From assembly GCA_946807835.1 (NCBI GenBank), contig OX327683.1, positions 37,507,001 to 37,571,000 on the forward strand: a DNA stretch of 64,000 nucleotides. The letters run 5' to 3'. Positions 23,652 to 35,849 of this stretch are shown here, piece after piece. The notes beneath the pieces were generated by a model, which saw only the letters and a program-made list of their open reading frames with translations, did no database searches and was not told the DNA's origin. This DNA is from Ailanthus altissimus. Its lineage: Eukaryota; Streptophyta; Magnoliopsida; Sapindales; Simaroubaceae. The position numbers and the translations under genes were made by a program. Numbering within the stretch: the stretch's first letter is position 1; the number at the start of each line of letters is the position of its first letter.

Positions 23652-25369
23652 TATTGAATATGATGCTTACGTGTCATTCTATTTTGTAGGAATATTTATT
23701 TGATATTTATACAATGTACATTTCAATAAATTATTTAATTTTATTATATGGTATTAATCTTGTTACTATTCATATATTATAAATCTAAAAAAAATTAGAT
23801 CTGATCTAAAGGTGTTTAAATCAGCACCAAGAGTTAGAATCTTGTTTGAACCAGAAAAAAGATTCGAGAATATTTATAATAATGACATAATTGTAAGGAA
23901 TTGCAAATGGTGTCAAAAAATGTCATTATGCAATATGTTCTCAAGAACATCATTCTTGATAAATGTTTATTGATACGGGTCAATTGGTAAACTTTTCTTA
24001 TCAATGTATGCCTATATCTAGATTGTCTAGACAGTTAGTTTTAGCAAACTGTTAGCTCAGTGGAAGCTCGTATAAGTATGTAGGTATTCAGTTAGGGTTA
24101 GGTACTGAACAGACTCACGAGGACCTTCAATAGACATCCCATAAAATCATTAATGGAAGGTCTTTTCGATTTAAGTAGTAATTGTGGTCCTTTGACTTAA
24201 GTGCTATGGTAGACTTGTGAGTGATCTATAATGCTTTAATTCCACACATATCAGAGTCTTTTCATAGTTTGACTTTAGGGTGTCATTGGGTATAGTCTAA
24301 TACTTATGAAATTCGATGTACATAGATATGGGATCCATCAGCTTATATATGTAAGTTATGTATCTTGATGCTCCGAGATTATATTTTAGAAAGTCTTGTA
24401 GTCACAAGTATAAACTGTCGAAAAGAGTTTCGATAAGGTAAAAATAATAACGCAAAAGTATTTGCGACTATTATTTATCAAAATATAAATTTAAGAGATA
24501 AATTTATAATTGAGTAAATAGAGATTTGACAGTAAAGATATATGTCTTTACTCTTTTGGGATATAAGTGATTGTGAAATTATACGAATATGTTTTAACCT
24601 CAACTTTTATTGTTCAACGCGTTGTTTCGTAATATCTATAACATATGTATAGGACAGTGTTCACGAACTTATGAATTAATTTTATAATATAAACAGGTGT
24701 GAACTTATAAAGTTTACAATATGAAGAATAATCGTAAAGCATTGGGTAGTTGACTCGAAGAGTTTGATCCATAAATATTTCGAACAAGCAAAATTTGTGT
24801 CAAAATCTTTCAGAATGCACACGTGTCAAAGCTTAATGGTTAACACTATTTTTTTAAGGTAACAAATATTGTTAACTTAATACAATGCGTGACAAATGGC
24901 TTGTAAATGTTTAAATGGTGGACAAGTATCCATCGGAGAAAGTCAACTTTAAATGCAAAGAAGTTACATTTTTGGGGGATACTTGGGTTCTACCATTTTG
25001 CGTGCAAAATAGGCAAATAAAGAAATTTATTTTCTCTCTCTTTAAGAGAGATAAAAATCAAAATAGTAAAAATTATTTAAGTGTTAAATAACTCAAAGTC
25101 AACTCCTGCAGAAATTAAGGCTATTATTTTAACGATTTGATCCCGCCAAAGTTACTTTATAGAATTTTTTCTCAAAAAAGCTTAAGGATGATACTTTGTA
25201 GACTAAAAATTGTCTATATGCATTGACTGTATTTAAAAGTATAATTTTTATTATTATAATAAAATTTAATTTGAGAATGTGATTGTTGAAATTAATTTTT
25301 CATTTTTATTGCATGTCATGTGTGACACGCATTTGTATTTCAATAATCACACACACATAAATACTTACA
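23652..25369. mobile_element. Nested LTR-like insertion I2 in copia C2
   Basis: A diverged relative of I1, about 1.72 kb, ending ACTTACA. The flanks GTTAT (23647-23651) and ATTAT (25370-25374) match at four of five bases. On either side the copia frame runs from RLSYY to the LGHAEKSSLQ pre-integrase motif, which supports these limits. It has no coding capacity and is most likely a solo LTR. Confidence 0.65.
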
Positions 25370-26096
25370 ATTATAACACTAGAAGTTAGGCCATGCAGAA
25401 AAATCAAGTTTACAATAGCTAGAAAAACAATATCACAATGGGAATAGAAAACAGAGCAGGATTAGCTTCAACACCAATAATTATAAGGCAGATAAAATTT
25501 TAGAATACATTTATACTAACTTGAAGGGAATAACGACTATAACAATTTATGTTGAAAAAGGGAATTTGTTATCCTTGGTACATGACCACTCAAGAAATGA
25601 TCATGTAGAAATAAAAGAGTATGAGAGAACTCAAAGTAAGGTATAGTTACAGTCCCAAAGTTATTTTATAAATAATATAATGGATGAATCAGAAGAGGAT
25701 CCGCAATCTTAAACTGATTTTAAACCAACACATCAAAGAACTAAGGTCCAAAAGAAAGATCCAAGACAGGACAAAGAAAGAGACTAAAGACAGAAGCCTA
25801 ATATAAAAATTTGATGCAAAAGTTCAAGATATAAGTTCAAGATAGATGTTTGAGACAAAGATCAGTATTCAAAGAGTTTTTTTATAGTATAAGATTAAAA
25901 TTAAAGAGAATAAACACTAAAAAAAAATCCTGTTAGATATAAGATCGAATGTACAATTTGTAATCAAGTTTGAGGTATGTTAAGGCTGCTACATGTTGAT
26001 AATAAGCGGTAGATAAAGAGTCTGAGCTATTAAAAAAAAAAAAAAGACCTGCATGTTATACAGGATCTAAATTGCTTTACAACCACAAAATAGACA
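25370..26096 (+). pseudogene. Copia C2 pre-integrase and later pol scraps
   Basis: The motif LGHAEKSSLQ is followed by fragments resembling integrase (LEYIHTNLKG-like and VEKGNLLSLVHDHSRNDHVE). The remainder up to the right LTR is deleted or unrecognisable, with many stops. Confidence 0.6.
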
Positions 26097-26855
26097 TGTA
26101 AAATATTTGGTCAAAAAGAAAATTAAACAAAAATCAAGGGGAAGAAATGAAATTATCTAGAAGCAAGGAAACAAAAGCCCAGAACGAATGTTTAAATAAG
26201 CCTAATTCGTAAATTTGTCAAAAAAGTAAAACGGCTCGTTTTGAGATGATTTTAAACAAATTAAAAAATTTCGGATACGTTCTTCGTGTTCTTCTTTGGG
26301 CAATACGGGTTCATCTCTTTCTCTCTACATCTTTTCCCAATCCAATTCGCTTTTCTTCATGTTTCAAGGTTACCTGTATAAAACCAAAGTAGTTCTTCTA
26401 TTGCATGAAAGAAGCCTATTTCTCCTCCTTTGAAGAAATCCAAATCCAACTCTAAGAAATTAAAGCTAAAAACAAGCTTGGTTTAAACTAGATATAAGAG
26501 AGCTCGGTTTGGGGTTTTATGTATAAATTTTTTTTTTTTTCTTTAGGTAATGGTAGAGAGTGTAAGAGAGAGCGAAAGGGGAGAGGCACAGAGAGAAAGA
26601 AGTAGGATTTCTTTTAAAGAGAGAAACATTTTAGAGAGATAGAGTAAATGAATAGGCTGAAAAATTTTGTATAATTAATTCTTATAATATTTTGAAACAT
26701 AATATAATTTTAAGCTTAATTATTTTTTAATTTAAAAATATGAATTAGGTTCATAAGAAGTGAACCATTATAAATTTTAGTGTTTTTTTTATTTTTATTT
26801 TACTGTTTATTAATTATTTGAGTATCAAATTGGATTTCAAATTTTTTAAAAAAGG

Positions 26856-29174
26856 GTCATAATAATAATAATAATAATAATTTTTCTAAACTTATATAAA
26901 TGAATGGGTCATTTTATGATACTAAAATTAAAATTTCATCACAACATTAAAATAATTTTAATCATTGGATTAAATTAAAGATAATGATGTTTTCACTATC
27001 AATATGTTAAAAATCTTTTCAACATGTAGAATAATCTTAAACGAACAACAAATCTCCAACTATCAACACAATAATTATAACTGAGATGATTCGTTGGTGA
27101 ACAGTAGAATAATCTCCTAACCCCGTAGGATTACTAAATTTTAGTACAAAAACACACACATACACACACACACATATATATATATATATAAGGTAGACGT
27201 TCACAATTTGTGGTTTTAAAAAAAAAGTGTTAGTGACTTAGTTGAATGCCAAAAAAGAAAAGTGGTTTTTGAATTGGTGTGAGAAAGAAATTAAGAAGCA
27301 AGCGTATGCTAGAAGCACCTTATAGAAAATTGGGAATTTTTATTTTTCTTTATCTTTTTAGAAAGAAAAAAAGACTTTTAAAATTTTAAGAAAGAGGTAT
27401 GTAAATTTTAAAAATTTTAAAACTTTTATTTACACTTTTGTCATAATAAAATTTGTTAAAATTAATGGAAAATCTGTTAAATCGAGTGAAAGTACAATTC
27501 CAATTTTGTTATGCCTGAAAAAAAATTTATATTTAATTTAATACTGATAAAAGGATTTAAACTTTTAATCTAATGATTAAAAGTCAATACTTATACTAAC
27601 TAATTATTCTAACTTTTTAATAGTATGAATTTATAAATTTATTTATATATTATTATCAACTAAATTATTTTAAAAATGGCGTTTAATCAATGGATAGTGA
27701 TTAGTTGTTAACCAAATGTTGACCAATTATTTTTATTATCATTGACCAAAATTGACCGTCGTCAATAATATTTTTTAAATCATTAATACATGATCTTGAA
27801 AATAATATATTAATAAAAAATTTAATTCATACATAAATATAAGATTAATAGATTAAAATGTCATTTTTATGTTGAGTTTAAATGTTCAAATACTCTTTCT
27901 AAAATTTAAATGAACTCTGATTCTTTTTCGTTCAAAATAAAGATGTATTTGTCTTTTTGCATTTTTTTCCCCCATTAACTTTAATTAACTTTAACATATA
28001 ACGTAAACAAAATTTTTAGAACTTTAAAAATCGGCACATCCTTTTTTTAAAATCTTTAAAGCTTTCCCTTGTAGAACACCTGAAAACGTAACTAAACCCT
28101 AGTTTCGAAATCTGAAATTTTAATCCAACGGATCCTTGATTTTTTGGTGAATGCTAAATTCGGAAACCATAACTCAAGCTTTAAGTTTACCCACCTTCTC
28201 CCTGTCCTAATCTCGTCCTTTTCTGCATCTGTGGAACTCCAACTTTAGAAAAAGAAAACAGACTTACAGAACATAGAAATTTTCAGAAATTCAAGGTTAA
28301 GAGAGATTTAGTCACAGAATCAGAGATGATTAGATCCTAAAACCAGAGACGCGAGAAAATAATCAGTTAGATCCATACGCTGAGGAGAACAAAAGGATTT
28401 AAGTTGGTGTTACCTTTTTTTTTTCTTTTCACTGTCATAGAAGTAGAACAGAACATACCCTGGCACCGAACGGCTTTACCATTACTGCATTGGATTTGTT
28501 AGGGCATGAGGTAAAATCTCCAAACGCAGCTTTAGAAAGTTCCCCTGCTATGTCATTTGAAGTTATGTGACTATCGATATAACAGACCTGTTGCCAGAAT
28601 GTATACAAACAGGATTATCAAGCTTGGTGCTACAAACAATTCTATGTGCTTCCTGAGGAATCGCATAATCCAGTCGGTTGAAGCACCATTGCTTTTCCCA
28701 GAAACAACACATCCATCTAAAGATTCGCATTATCCAGTTCAGACAAACCACGTATAAGGCAGCCAATCAATTTTAAATTCATAATTGTATGTACTGAGAT
28801 AGGAATTGGGCCTATCAAATGCCAGAAGCATCCAGCATATATAACAAGCAGCCATTTTCATCACAGATGTACTAATAAGTGCAACATCAAAGACTATCGA
28901 AGGAAGTTACAGTGTTGAGTATCTAACTCTATTAAAAAAATTTGCCGCACCACAATCTGTTCTTGCTCTTGCCAACTCAATAGAAATAAAAATGGTTTCA
29001 AGACAGGCTGATGATTCTCAGATATCACCCTCAAGCAACAATGGAAACATTCACTATCAAAGAGGTAGCCTTGTCCCAAGGGCAGAAATCACCCTGTCGT
29101 TGAACTGCCAGCAGCAAAAATGTGGCAAGTCACCTAATATTATACCCAATGAGTCCCACATTCTATCTTTGTCT
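26856..29174. other. Intergenic DNA and probable CSN7 3' region
   Basis: It holds an (AAT)n run at 26859-26880, a (CA)n/(TA)n run at 27151-27190 and AT-rich DNA to about 28050. The less AT-rich part from about 28430 to 29174 lies just downstream of the CSN7 stop and probably includes its 3' untranslated region. Its small open frames (28557-29183) have no recognisable domain. An AAACCCTAG box on the + strand near 28094 could belong to an unseen transcript, but I cannot support one. Confidence 0.5.
27151..27190. repeat. (CA)n(TA)n microsatellite
   Basis: A compound dinucleotide repeat of about 40 bp. Confidence 0.9.
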
Positions 29175-32100
29175 TCAAGATAGTGGATGTCGCCTCCTGC
29201 ATCTTTCCCATTAATGAGTCAAAAGCAAATTAAAGATCCAAATCATTAACTACTATTTTCTCTCTCTTCCTCGCACCCCCTCCTCCCCACGACTCGCATA
29301 ACATTGACTTCCTTCCCCATCTATTAATTACAACTTAGTTCCCATCTATAGTAAAATAAAGGTATAAATTTGAGTTGGGCACTCTTTAATAAACATAATT
29401 CTGGGAATCAAGCTGGAAAAACATATTATATTACCTCTTGGGCCGGCTACGGTCTTCCTCATAATCCATCACTCCACCAGGTTCAGAGTAGATCTCCTCA
29501 TGCCCTCGGAAGTCAACGTCGCCCTGCTTACAGTGTGTAACTTCTGCCACAATGTAAGTAAGACACATCGACCAACATATCTCGGCATTTGAATAGTTCT
29601 ATGCCCAAACTTGTGGGTAAATTTGTCAACAAAAAGAACTCTCCACATATACTCTATTGACACAGACAAGAAACTATCCCCGTCGCCTCTCAAGAAATGT
29701 TAAAAAAGAGAGAAGAAAAGAAAAGGATGAGGAAAAATGAAAGCTAAAGTTTGCAAAAGTGTCACACCTAGGGGTGGGCAAATCCGGTTCGGTTCGGTTT
29801 TTAGTGTGAACCGAAAACCGAACTGAGCCGGTCGGTTTTTGAAAAATAAAACCGAACCGAAAAATCAAAAACCGAACCGAACCGAACCGGTTCGGTTCGG
29901 TTCGGTTCGGGTTTTGGTTTTTCGGTTCAGTTCGGTTCGGTTCGGTTTTATAATTTTTTAAATTTTTTTTAATTTTTTTTTAATTTTTTTTAATTTTTTT
30001 TATTTTTTTTTAAATTCGGTTTTTTCGGTTCGGTTCTCGGTTCGGCCTTCCGAACCGAAAACCGAACCAAATTTTTCGGTTTTTAAAATAAAAAACCGAA
30101 AACCGAACCGACCAAGAGAAAAACCGAACCGAACCGACCAATTCGGTTCGGTTTTTCGGTTTTTTGCCCACCCCTAGTCACACCATGTGCAGTAAGTTCC
30201 CATTTTCAAAAGCATTCATAGAAGATGAAGAAATTAAACAAATATTTACAAATCCCTTTACCACTCCCATTCAAGAAGAAAGTCAAAAATACCATTATGT
30301 GTAATAAGTCTTTAGAATAAGACAGAAAAATAGTTGAGGAACCCTGAAACCTCAGAAAACAAAAAGAAAAAAATACAACTCATTCCTTCAAACTCTCATT
30401 CTGCTTTCTGAATCTACTTTCAGAATGACCCGATCTCCCATTGAAGACTTGGACTCATATAATAAGGATTTCCAAATGTAAAAGCTCATGTGGGATCAAA
30501 ACTAAAATATAAATATAAAAATTAGACATATTTCATTCTATTATCTACTAGCCAACTTGTGTATGTGTTATTAATGTGCAATAAACTGGATTCAACAGAC
30601 CTTGAGTGAGAGGGACTTCTTTACTTCTTCCACCTTATCCTCAAGATCCTTCTGATGTTTCTTGTCTGAATCATTCATAGTATCTGCCCATTTTATCTTC
30701 TCTTGAATTGATACCAGTAGATTGTCTGACGTTGTCAACCTAGATTTCATTCATACAAAGATGTTAGATACACAAAGACCTGCCATATTATCACAAAGAT
30801 GATGTGATAGACTGATCAGATTTTGACCATTTTATAAAAGAAATATTTAAATAAAAAATCATGTCTTAAGAATGTGGAACACAACTGGACTTCAACTTGA
30901 CAGTTAAACCAAGCAAATACTTAACTGTTAGCACAGACTCATAAGAAACATCATTCACTAAATAGAAAGTAAAAAAAATGTAGTATGAGATTATAGCATC
31001 CTCTTGATATGCTTGAATATCAAGGTCAGAGTTGAAGCGGGATTTTCTGTAATTGTGCAAATGGTAAAACCATATCTTGGTTGCAAATCAATTGTGGTTC
31101 TTTCTAACAATCATACGACTGAAGTATACTTGCTATTTGAATTACAGACTTTACCAATTTGATAGTGTTTGTATCATATTTCCAAGCTGTCCAGGCCTCA
31201 GATCTCTGCCTGCTGCAAATTGTACCTAAATTTCACAGCAATCAGCAGATTAAACAATTCCAATAAAACACAGTAGGAGTCCAGGCGTAATGAGTACAGT
31301 GAGCTCATACCTCAAAGCATCTCCGCAACTGATCCAGCTTTCCTCTCACTATGCCCTAACAGAAATAAAAAAAAGGAACATGAATCAGACAATCAGCACA
31401 TTCTTCCTTATTTTTCTCCATCTTTAGGTGACAGTATCTTTTTCTTTTAGGAATTAACAACCAATGATAGTATCCCAACTTTCCTCAACAACTTACCCAA
31501 AGCCAGCCCCTCAAACCCCATCTTGAAGATAACAAAATAGTGTATATAGTTCCAGAATGTAGAACTTGTGGAGACAAAAGAGCTCTAAAGAGATAGACTT
31601 TTAATTCTAAATAATCTTGAATTGAGGTGAAAGAGTAAGTCAAATTGTTCAAAATATTAATTAAAAAAGAAGTTCAAGAAACCTAATTGACATTGTAGAA
31701 TAAGCTAAATCACTCTTAATATCTTTTTGTGCAAAAGCTAAAGTAGGAGAGACTAAACGACAATGCATGAAATTTGAAACACCGTCTAAATCATGCATTA
31801 AACACAATAAAAATGGGATGGTTCTTCCACTTGTAAAATACTGAATACAAAGTCTTTAGAATACACAACATTGCTTTACCCTCTGTGGTCAATAGAGCTG
31901 ATATATAGAATAGGAAAATTATGTCAGAATATAGTTAAATGATCAGGATTGGTGCACAAATGCTAAAACAACAAAAGAATACATACCGCATACATGCACT
32001 CATTAATAAGAAAATCTTCAAGTTCTCGTACATTTGTTACGTCTAACTCCTGCATTAATTGATCATATGGTAGTACCTGGAACAAGGCATTCAATTAAAA

Positions 32101-33918
32101 TATAAGAAAAGAATAAATGCAAAGAAAAGGAGACAATTAATACGAAAGAGAAAAAAAAAAGAATGGGCTACTCAAAGCCTTGTCAAAATCCCTATGAAAC
32201 ATAGGAGTTTGGAAAACAAAAGCATAGAAGGTATGTGAAACGTGTTCAAAAGAGATAGTAATATCAATCAAAGACAATTCATTCTTTGGATTAACAATAC
32301 TGCATATAAATATACATATCTAAAGTTAAAGCATTTTGTACCATCAAACCTTAATGAAGGAAAACAATGAACATTAGGTTTTATAGTCATTGACAGCAAA
32401 AAAGTACCAGGTCTGTAGGTTCAATGAAATTTCTAATTGTTATACAGCCAACCACTTTTGATTCTATGTTATACAAAATTCAGTCACATCCAAGTTCCAT
32501 TTTGACACTAACCAGGCTAGGAGTTGATGAAAATTATTAGCTGGCTTCGATAATGACCATATTGATTATCATATTGACAGGAAATGCCAGAAAAAGGAGA
32601 GGTCCAAATAGGCCAGATGTTGATAGCTCTATATTCATTTTCCTTCATGACAATTTCAGAAAACTAGAGACCATACAATTTAGGAAGATAAATGGTATAT
32701 TCATGCATACATAAAGATACTTCAAGGAAGAATACCTTCTTTGTCTCAGCCAATGTAAGCACTGTAAGCTGCTTCAGCTTGAGGGCTTGATCAGGAGCCA
32801 ATGGTAGAAGATGGCTGGCATTATCTATAAATCAAATAGGTTCAATAGTCAAACTATGAAGCATAAAGAAAAAACATAACCTGAAGACCTTGGCAACTGC
32901 TACAAATGTAATCCTGTAAATTTCCTTTAGCTGAAAAGGTTAGTCATAAATGAAGTCCTTATCATCTATGACACCTCCACTTCCCCACAACAACAGGAGC
33001 ACAAGCAGCAAAGCAAGGCCCCTTAATGCAAATTATCACCTCAAACCCTCTAATATAATACATTATGAACATATAAGAGATCAAACAGAAAGATATTGAG
33101 TAACAAAGAAGACTATAGGTTGAACAAGCAAAAAGTTGAATGCTTACTCTTATAATCGCTCCACGTCCCATGCGCAAACAGGCGAAGAATGTCAAGATAT
33201 GCAGAATGTTCAGTTCCTTCAAGCTGCATAAATTCTTTAGTCAAAAGCATAAAACACATCTAAATCAATTTTAATTATTATTGACACCCAATTCTCAAAC
33301 TAAGAAAATTGATTGAGAACAAAGAATGTACTCTACAATTACAAACAATGGTAATTAGTAAAGCCATTGCAATAGGGAAAAAAATGAAATGGCTAAAACA
33401 ATAGTAAAGATAATACATGTTATAATAAAACAGAAAGCTGGAAAAGTAAGACTTAATGATTAAAAAAAAATGCACCGCTCTTAATTGCAGCGGTAATATT
33501 TAGTTGGTGCAAGTTGACGATTTTACTAAATTTACAAAGGCATGCAACAAAAATATTATCAATTCCACTCATCCACGCATACGATCATAATTTCCTTTCG
33601 TAATATTTTCCTCGATTTTCTCATCAACCAAAGAGATGATAAACTTCTTCAGACACCACATAATTTATTCTCTATCAACATGGAAATTATTTAGAAACAT
33701 AAACAAAATAAAATTTGAAAAATAAATATATGAAGAAAAACCCTAAAAAAACAAATTACCTCGGCAACATTTGAAACGGCGAGAATCTCGGAGAAAGCAA
33801 AGAGCGAGGGCTGCGAAGTGGCTTCGACGATGACGGAGCCGAGAGCCGCGCCCTTCTGACTCGAAGCTTGCTTCACGAAGTGGTCGATTAGCTCGGCTTG
33901 TCTTTGTTCGATGTCCAT
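29175..33918 (-). CDS. CSN7: COP9 signalosome complex subunit 7 (CSN7/FUS5)
   Basis: Nine coding exons on the minus strand: 33760-33918, 33148-33223, 32736-32824, 31987-32076, 31311-31355, 31155-31225, 30601-30739, 29435-29523 and 29175-29196. Joined, they give 780 nt, or 259 residues, close to the 260 usual in plants. All introns have GT-AG ends and the phases agree. The protein begins MDIEQRQAELIDHFVKQAS and has SLFAFSEIL, LRLFAHGTWSDYK, LKLKQLTVLTLAE, RELEDFLINECMYA (PCI domain, to about residue 155), AAGRDLRPGQLGNM, a charged C-terminal helix (about 160-205) and the basic end KRRRHPLS. CSN7 is a PCI scaffold subunit of the nuclear complex that removes NEDD8 from cullins and restrains photomorphogenesis. 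Intron 7 carries a MITE. Reading through intron 8 would end the protein at PKR, an alternative form. Confidence 0.96.
29769..30176. mobile_element. hAT-type MITE in CSN7 intron 7
   Basis: A 408-bp element with inverted ends TAGGGGTGGGCAAA and TTTTGCCCACCCCTA, flanked by the perfect 8-bp duplication GTCACACC (29761-29768 and 30177-30184), as expected for hAT transposition. The arms consist of repeated GGTTCGG and CCGAACC units around an AT-rich core (about 29950-30014). It has no transposase. Confidence 0.93.
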
Positions 33919-33997
33919 CCTAAAACCTAAATTAGAAAAAATAAAATAAAATATAAAGAGAGGATGAGTTTTAGGTCATAAGAAAAGAACAGGAAAG

Positions 33998-34173
33998 TTA
34001 GGGTTTCGGGTTTCGATTATGAATTGAAACGGATCTTAGAGTTTTGAATTTGTGTTCTTCAACAGAGTGAAAGATGATGATGCCTATGAAAAGAAAAGGT
34101 TTTGGTTCCTGGTTAGCTCTCTCGTTGGGACAGAATTTTACAGTACGGCACGATGTTTGTGTTACCCAGCCCA
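33998..34173 (-). promoter_or_regulatory. CSN7 promoter elements: telo-box and site II
   Basis: On the minus strand there is AAACCCTAA (33998-34006) and TGGGCT (34168-34173) upstream of the CSN7 start. This telo-box plus site II pairing is common in promoters of constitutively expressed plant genes. No clear TATA box is seen. Confidence 0.5.
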
Positions 34174-34209
34174 GTAACAACTGACGTGGCGAGATTGTAC
34201 ATCAAGGAT

Positions 34210-34266
34210 GTTCGTGTACGTGTTCGTGTTCGTGTTCGTGTTCGTATTCGTATTCGTATGCGTATG
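34210..34266. repeat. Hexanucleotide microsatellite (TTCGTG/TTCGTA)n
   Basis: About nine six-base units, drifting from GTTCGT to ATTCGT, upstream of CSN7. Confidence 0.85.
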
Positions 34267-34269
34267 TCT

Positions 34270-34790
34270 CCACGGCTTCTCGAAACGGTTAAAATAATTC
34301 CTCGGTAATTTATTTACCAAAATTAATAATTATACTTTTATTCACTAAACCGATCTGCCATCTTATTTTCAAAAAGAAAGTTAATTCAGTACTGTTTAAT
34401 TAGGCTTTTCTATTGTTTAATTTTTTTTAATACTAAATTTTTTTTTAATTTTTTTATGGCGTTTAGTTATAATTAAAAAAATATTTAAAAATTAAAAAAA
34501 TTATTTTATTTTTATTTATAAAAACTCAAATTTTTTATTTTTAGAAGTAGAGTTTTTTAAGGGATAAGGATATTTTTGTCCCACAAATTTGATATAATTA
34601 TTAATTTTATCTTACGAATTTTAAAATTTTCAATTTTTTCCTAGTTCGTTAATAAGATTCTATTAACTTTAATACTTGAGAGGCAAAACAGTCATAACAT
34701 GTCAATAGTAAAATGGCCTGACATAAAATATTCACGTGTCAATCACTGATTTGTCACTTAAAAAATAAAATAAAATAAATAAAAAGAGAG
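34270..34790. other. AT-rich CSN7 upstream DNA
   Basis: No gene or defined element seen. Confidence 0.5.
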
Positions 34791-34792
34791 TA

Positions 34793-35245
34793 GCCGCCGC
34801 TATCATCAGTAGTGACCGTCTGCCGCTAACCAATTACGATTCGACTCAAAATTTATATCATTTGACTCAAATTTTTGTGATGTACGGAATGGTAAGATTT
34901 TTTTTATCAACGGAGTACCGTAGATATGCCAAAAGTGGAAACAAAACATTATGGGAGGCGACGGCCACCGTCGTTTACCGTCGAATGGTAGGGCGGTGGC
35001 GTGCACCGCCCCAACCATTGGACAGATTGACATTCGATCTGTCGAATGGGTGAGAGTGGTGCACGCCATCGCCCCACCGTTCCACGACGAACAGTGGTGG
35101 CCGCTGGCTCGTAATAGTTATCGACCACCACCGTTCGACAGATCGACCGCCAATCTATCCAACGGTGAGGGTGGTGGCGCACCGCCCCACTGTTCCACGA
35201 TGGCACGCGGTGGCCGCCACCCTCCCCTTATTTTCGATCTTTTTT
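34793..35245. repeat. GC-rich island with internal repeats
   Basis: An abrupt GC-rich block in AT-rich surroundings. It contains several related units built around GTGGYG..CACCGCCCCA and CCGTTCCACGA, plus ATCTGTCGAAT and its inverted form TTCGACAGAT. Overlapping open frames occur on both strands but look like by-products of the repeats. No known element is recognised; a rearranged transposon end is one possibility. Confidence 0.55.
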
Positions 35246-35849
35246 TTTGTCACATTCTTGTTTTCTTTTGACAAAAATGATTCCACCATTATATAGGATA
35301 TAAAAAAAATGAAATCCAATGATATAATTTTTGCCTATTTTCATTATCGAAATCCAACGACTGGTGGTACGTAGCTATAATTTTAAAAATTTTATTTGAA
35401 AAACTCAACCAAACGAGGTCAAAATAGATATTTTAAGAATTCATAAGCAGTTATAGTTGTGCGCAGGACTCTACTTTTATGACTTTTGATGTTGAAGTTG
35501 AGAAAATAATTTTAGGACCGAAAATATAAGTGTCAATATTATAATGGTTCATGCTATCAAAACATAGACCAAAACCCATAATATTTTACCATGTCATCAA
35601 ATAGCACATCTGCCACGCCCCATACCCAAAAGATTTAACATATGACATAACTTACATTCATTCAATAATGTGCACTCATAAAATATTGTATAAAATTTTA
35701 AATTTTAATTCAACATAGGAATTCTTAGTAAGTTCAATATTAAAATTAACCCATAACCACACTTGGTAAAACTTAAATCAAATACAATTACACTTAATAA
35801 AAATAATACATAAGTATTTATTCAATATAGACAAATCAAATACTTTAAC

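Larger units (their letters stand above)
19619..26850 (+). mobile_element. Old Ty1/copia element C2 with two nested insertions
   Basis: Direct repeats of about 0.74 kb (19619-20353 and 26097-26850) share a long series of matching blocks, such as 'tttggtcaaaaag' and 'cttcatgtttcaaggtt', and start TGTAAAAT. A weak target duplication AAAGG is seen at 19614-19618 and 26851-26855, but the right copy lies in A-rich sequence. A degraded initiator-Met primer site (20358-20369, two mismatches) follows the left LTR. The interior has copia Gag, protease/pre-integrase and scraps of integrase in order, interrupted at 21196-23210 and 23652-25369. No reverse transcriptase is recognisable. Strong LTR divergence means great age. 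Confidence 0.8.

Noticed and set aside
28557..29183. Small frames downstream of the CSN7 stop
   Set aside because: They probably lie in the CSN7 3' region; both strands are open by chance and no domain is visible.
34806..35271. Open frames on both strands of the GC-rich island as candidate genes
   Set aside because: They are repetitive, overlap in opposite directions and have no domain; explained by the repeats.
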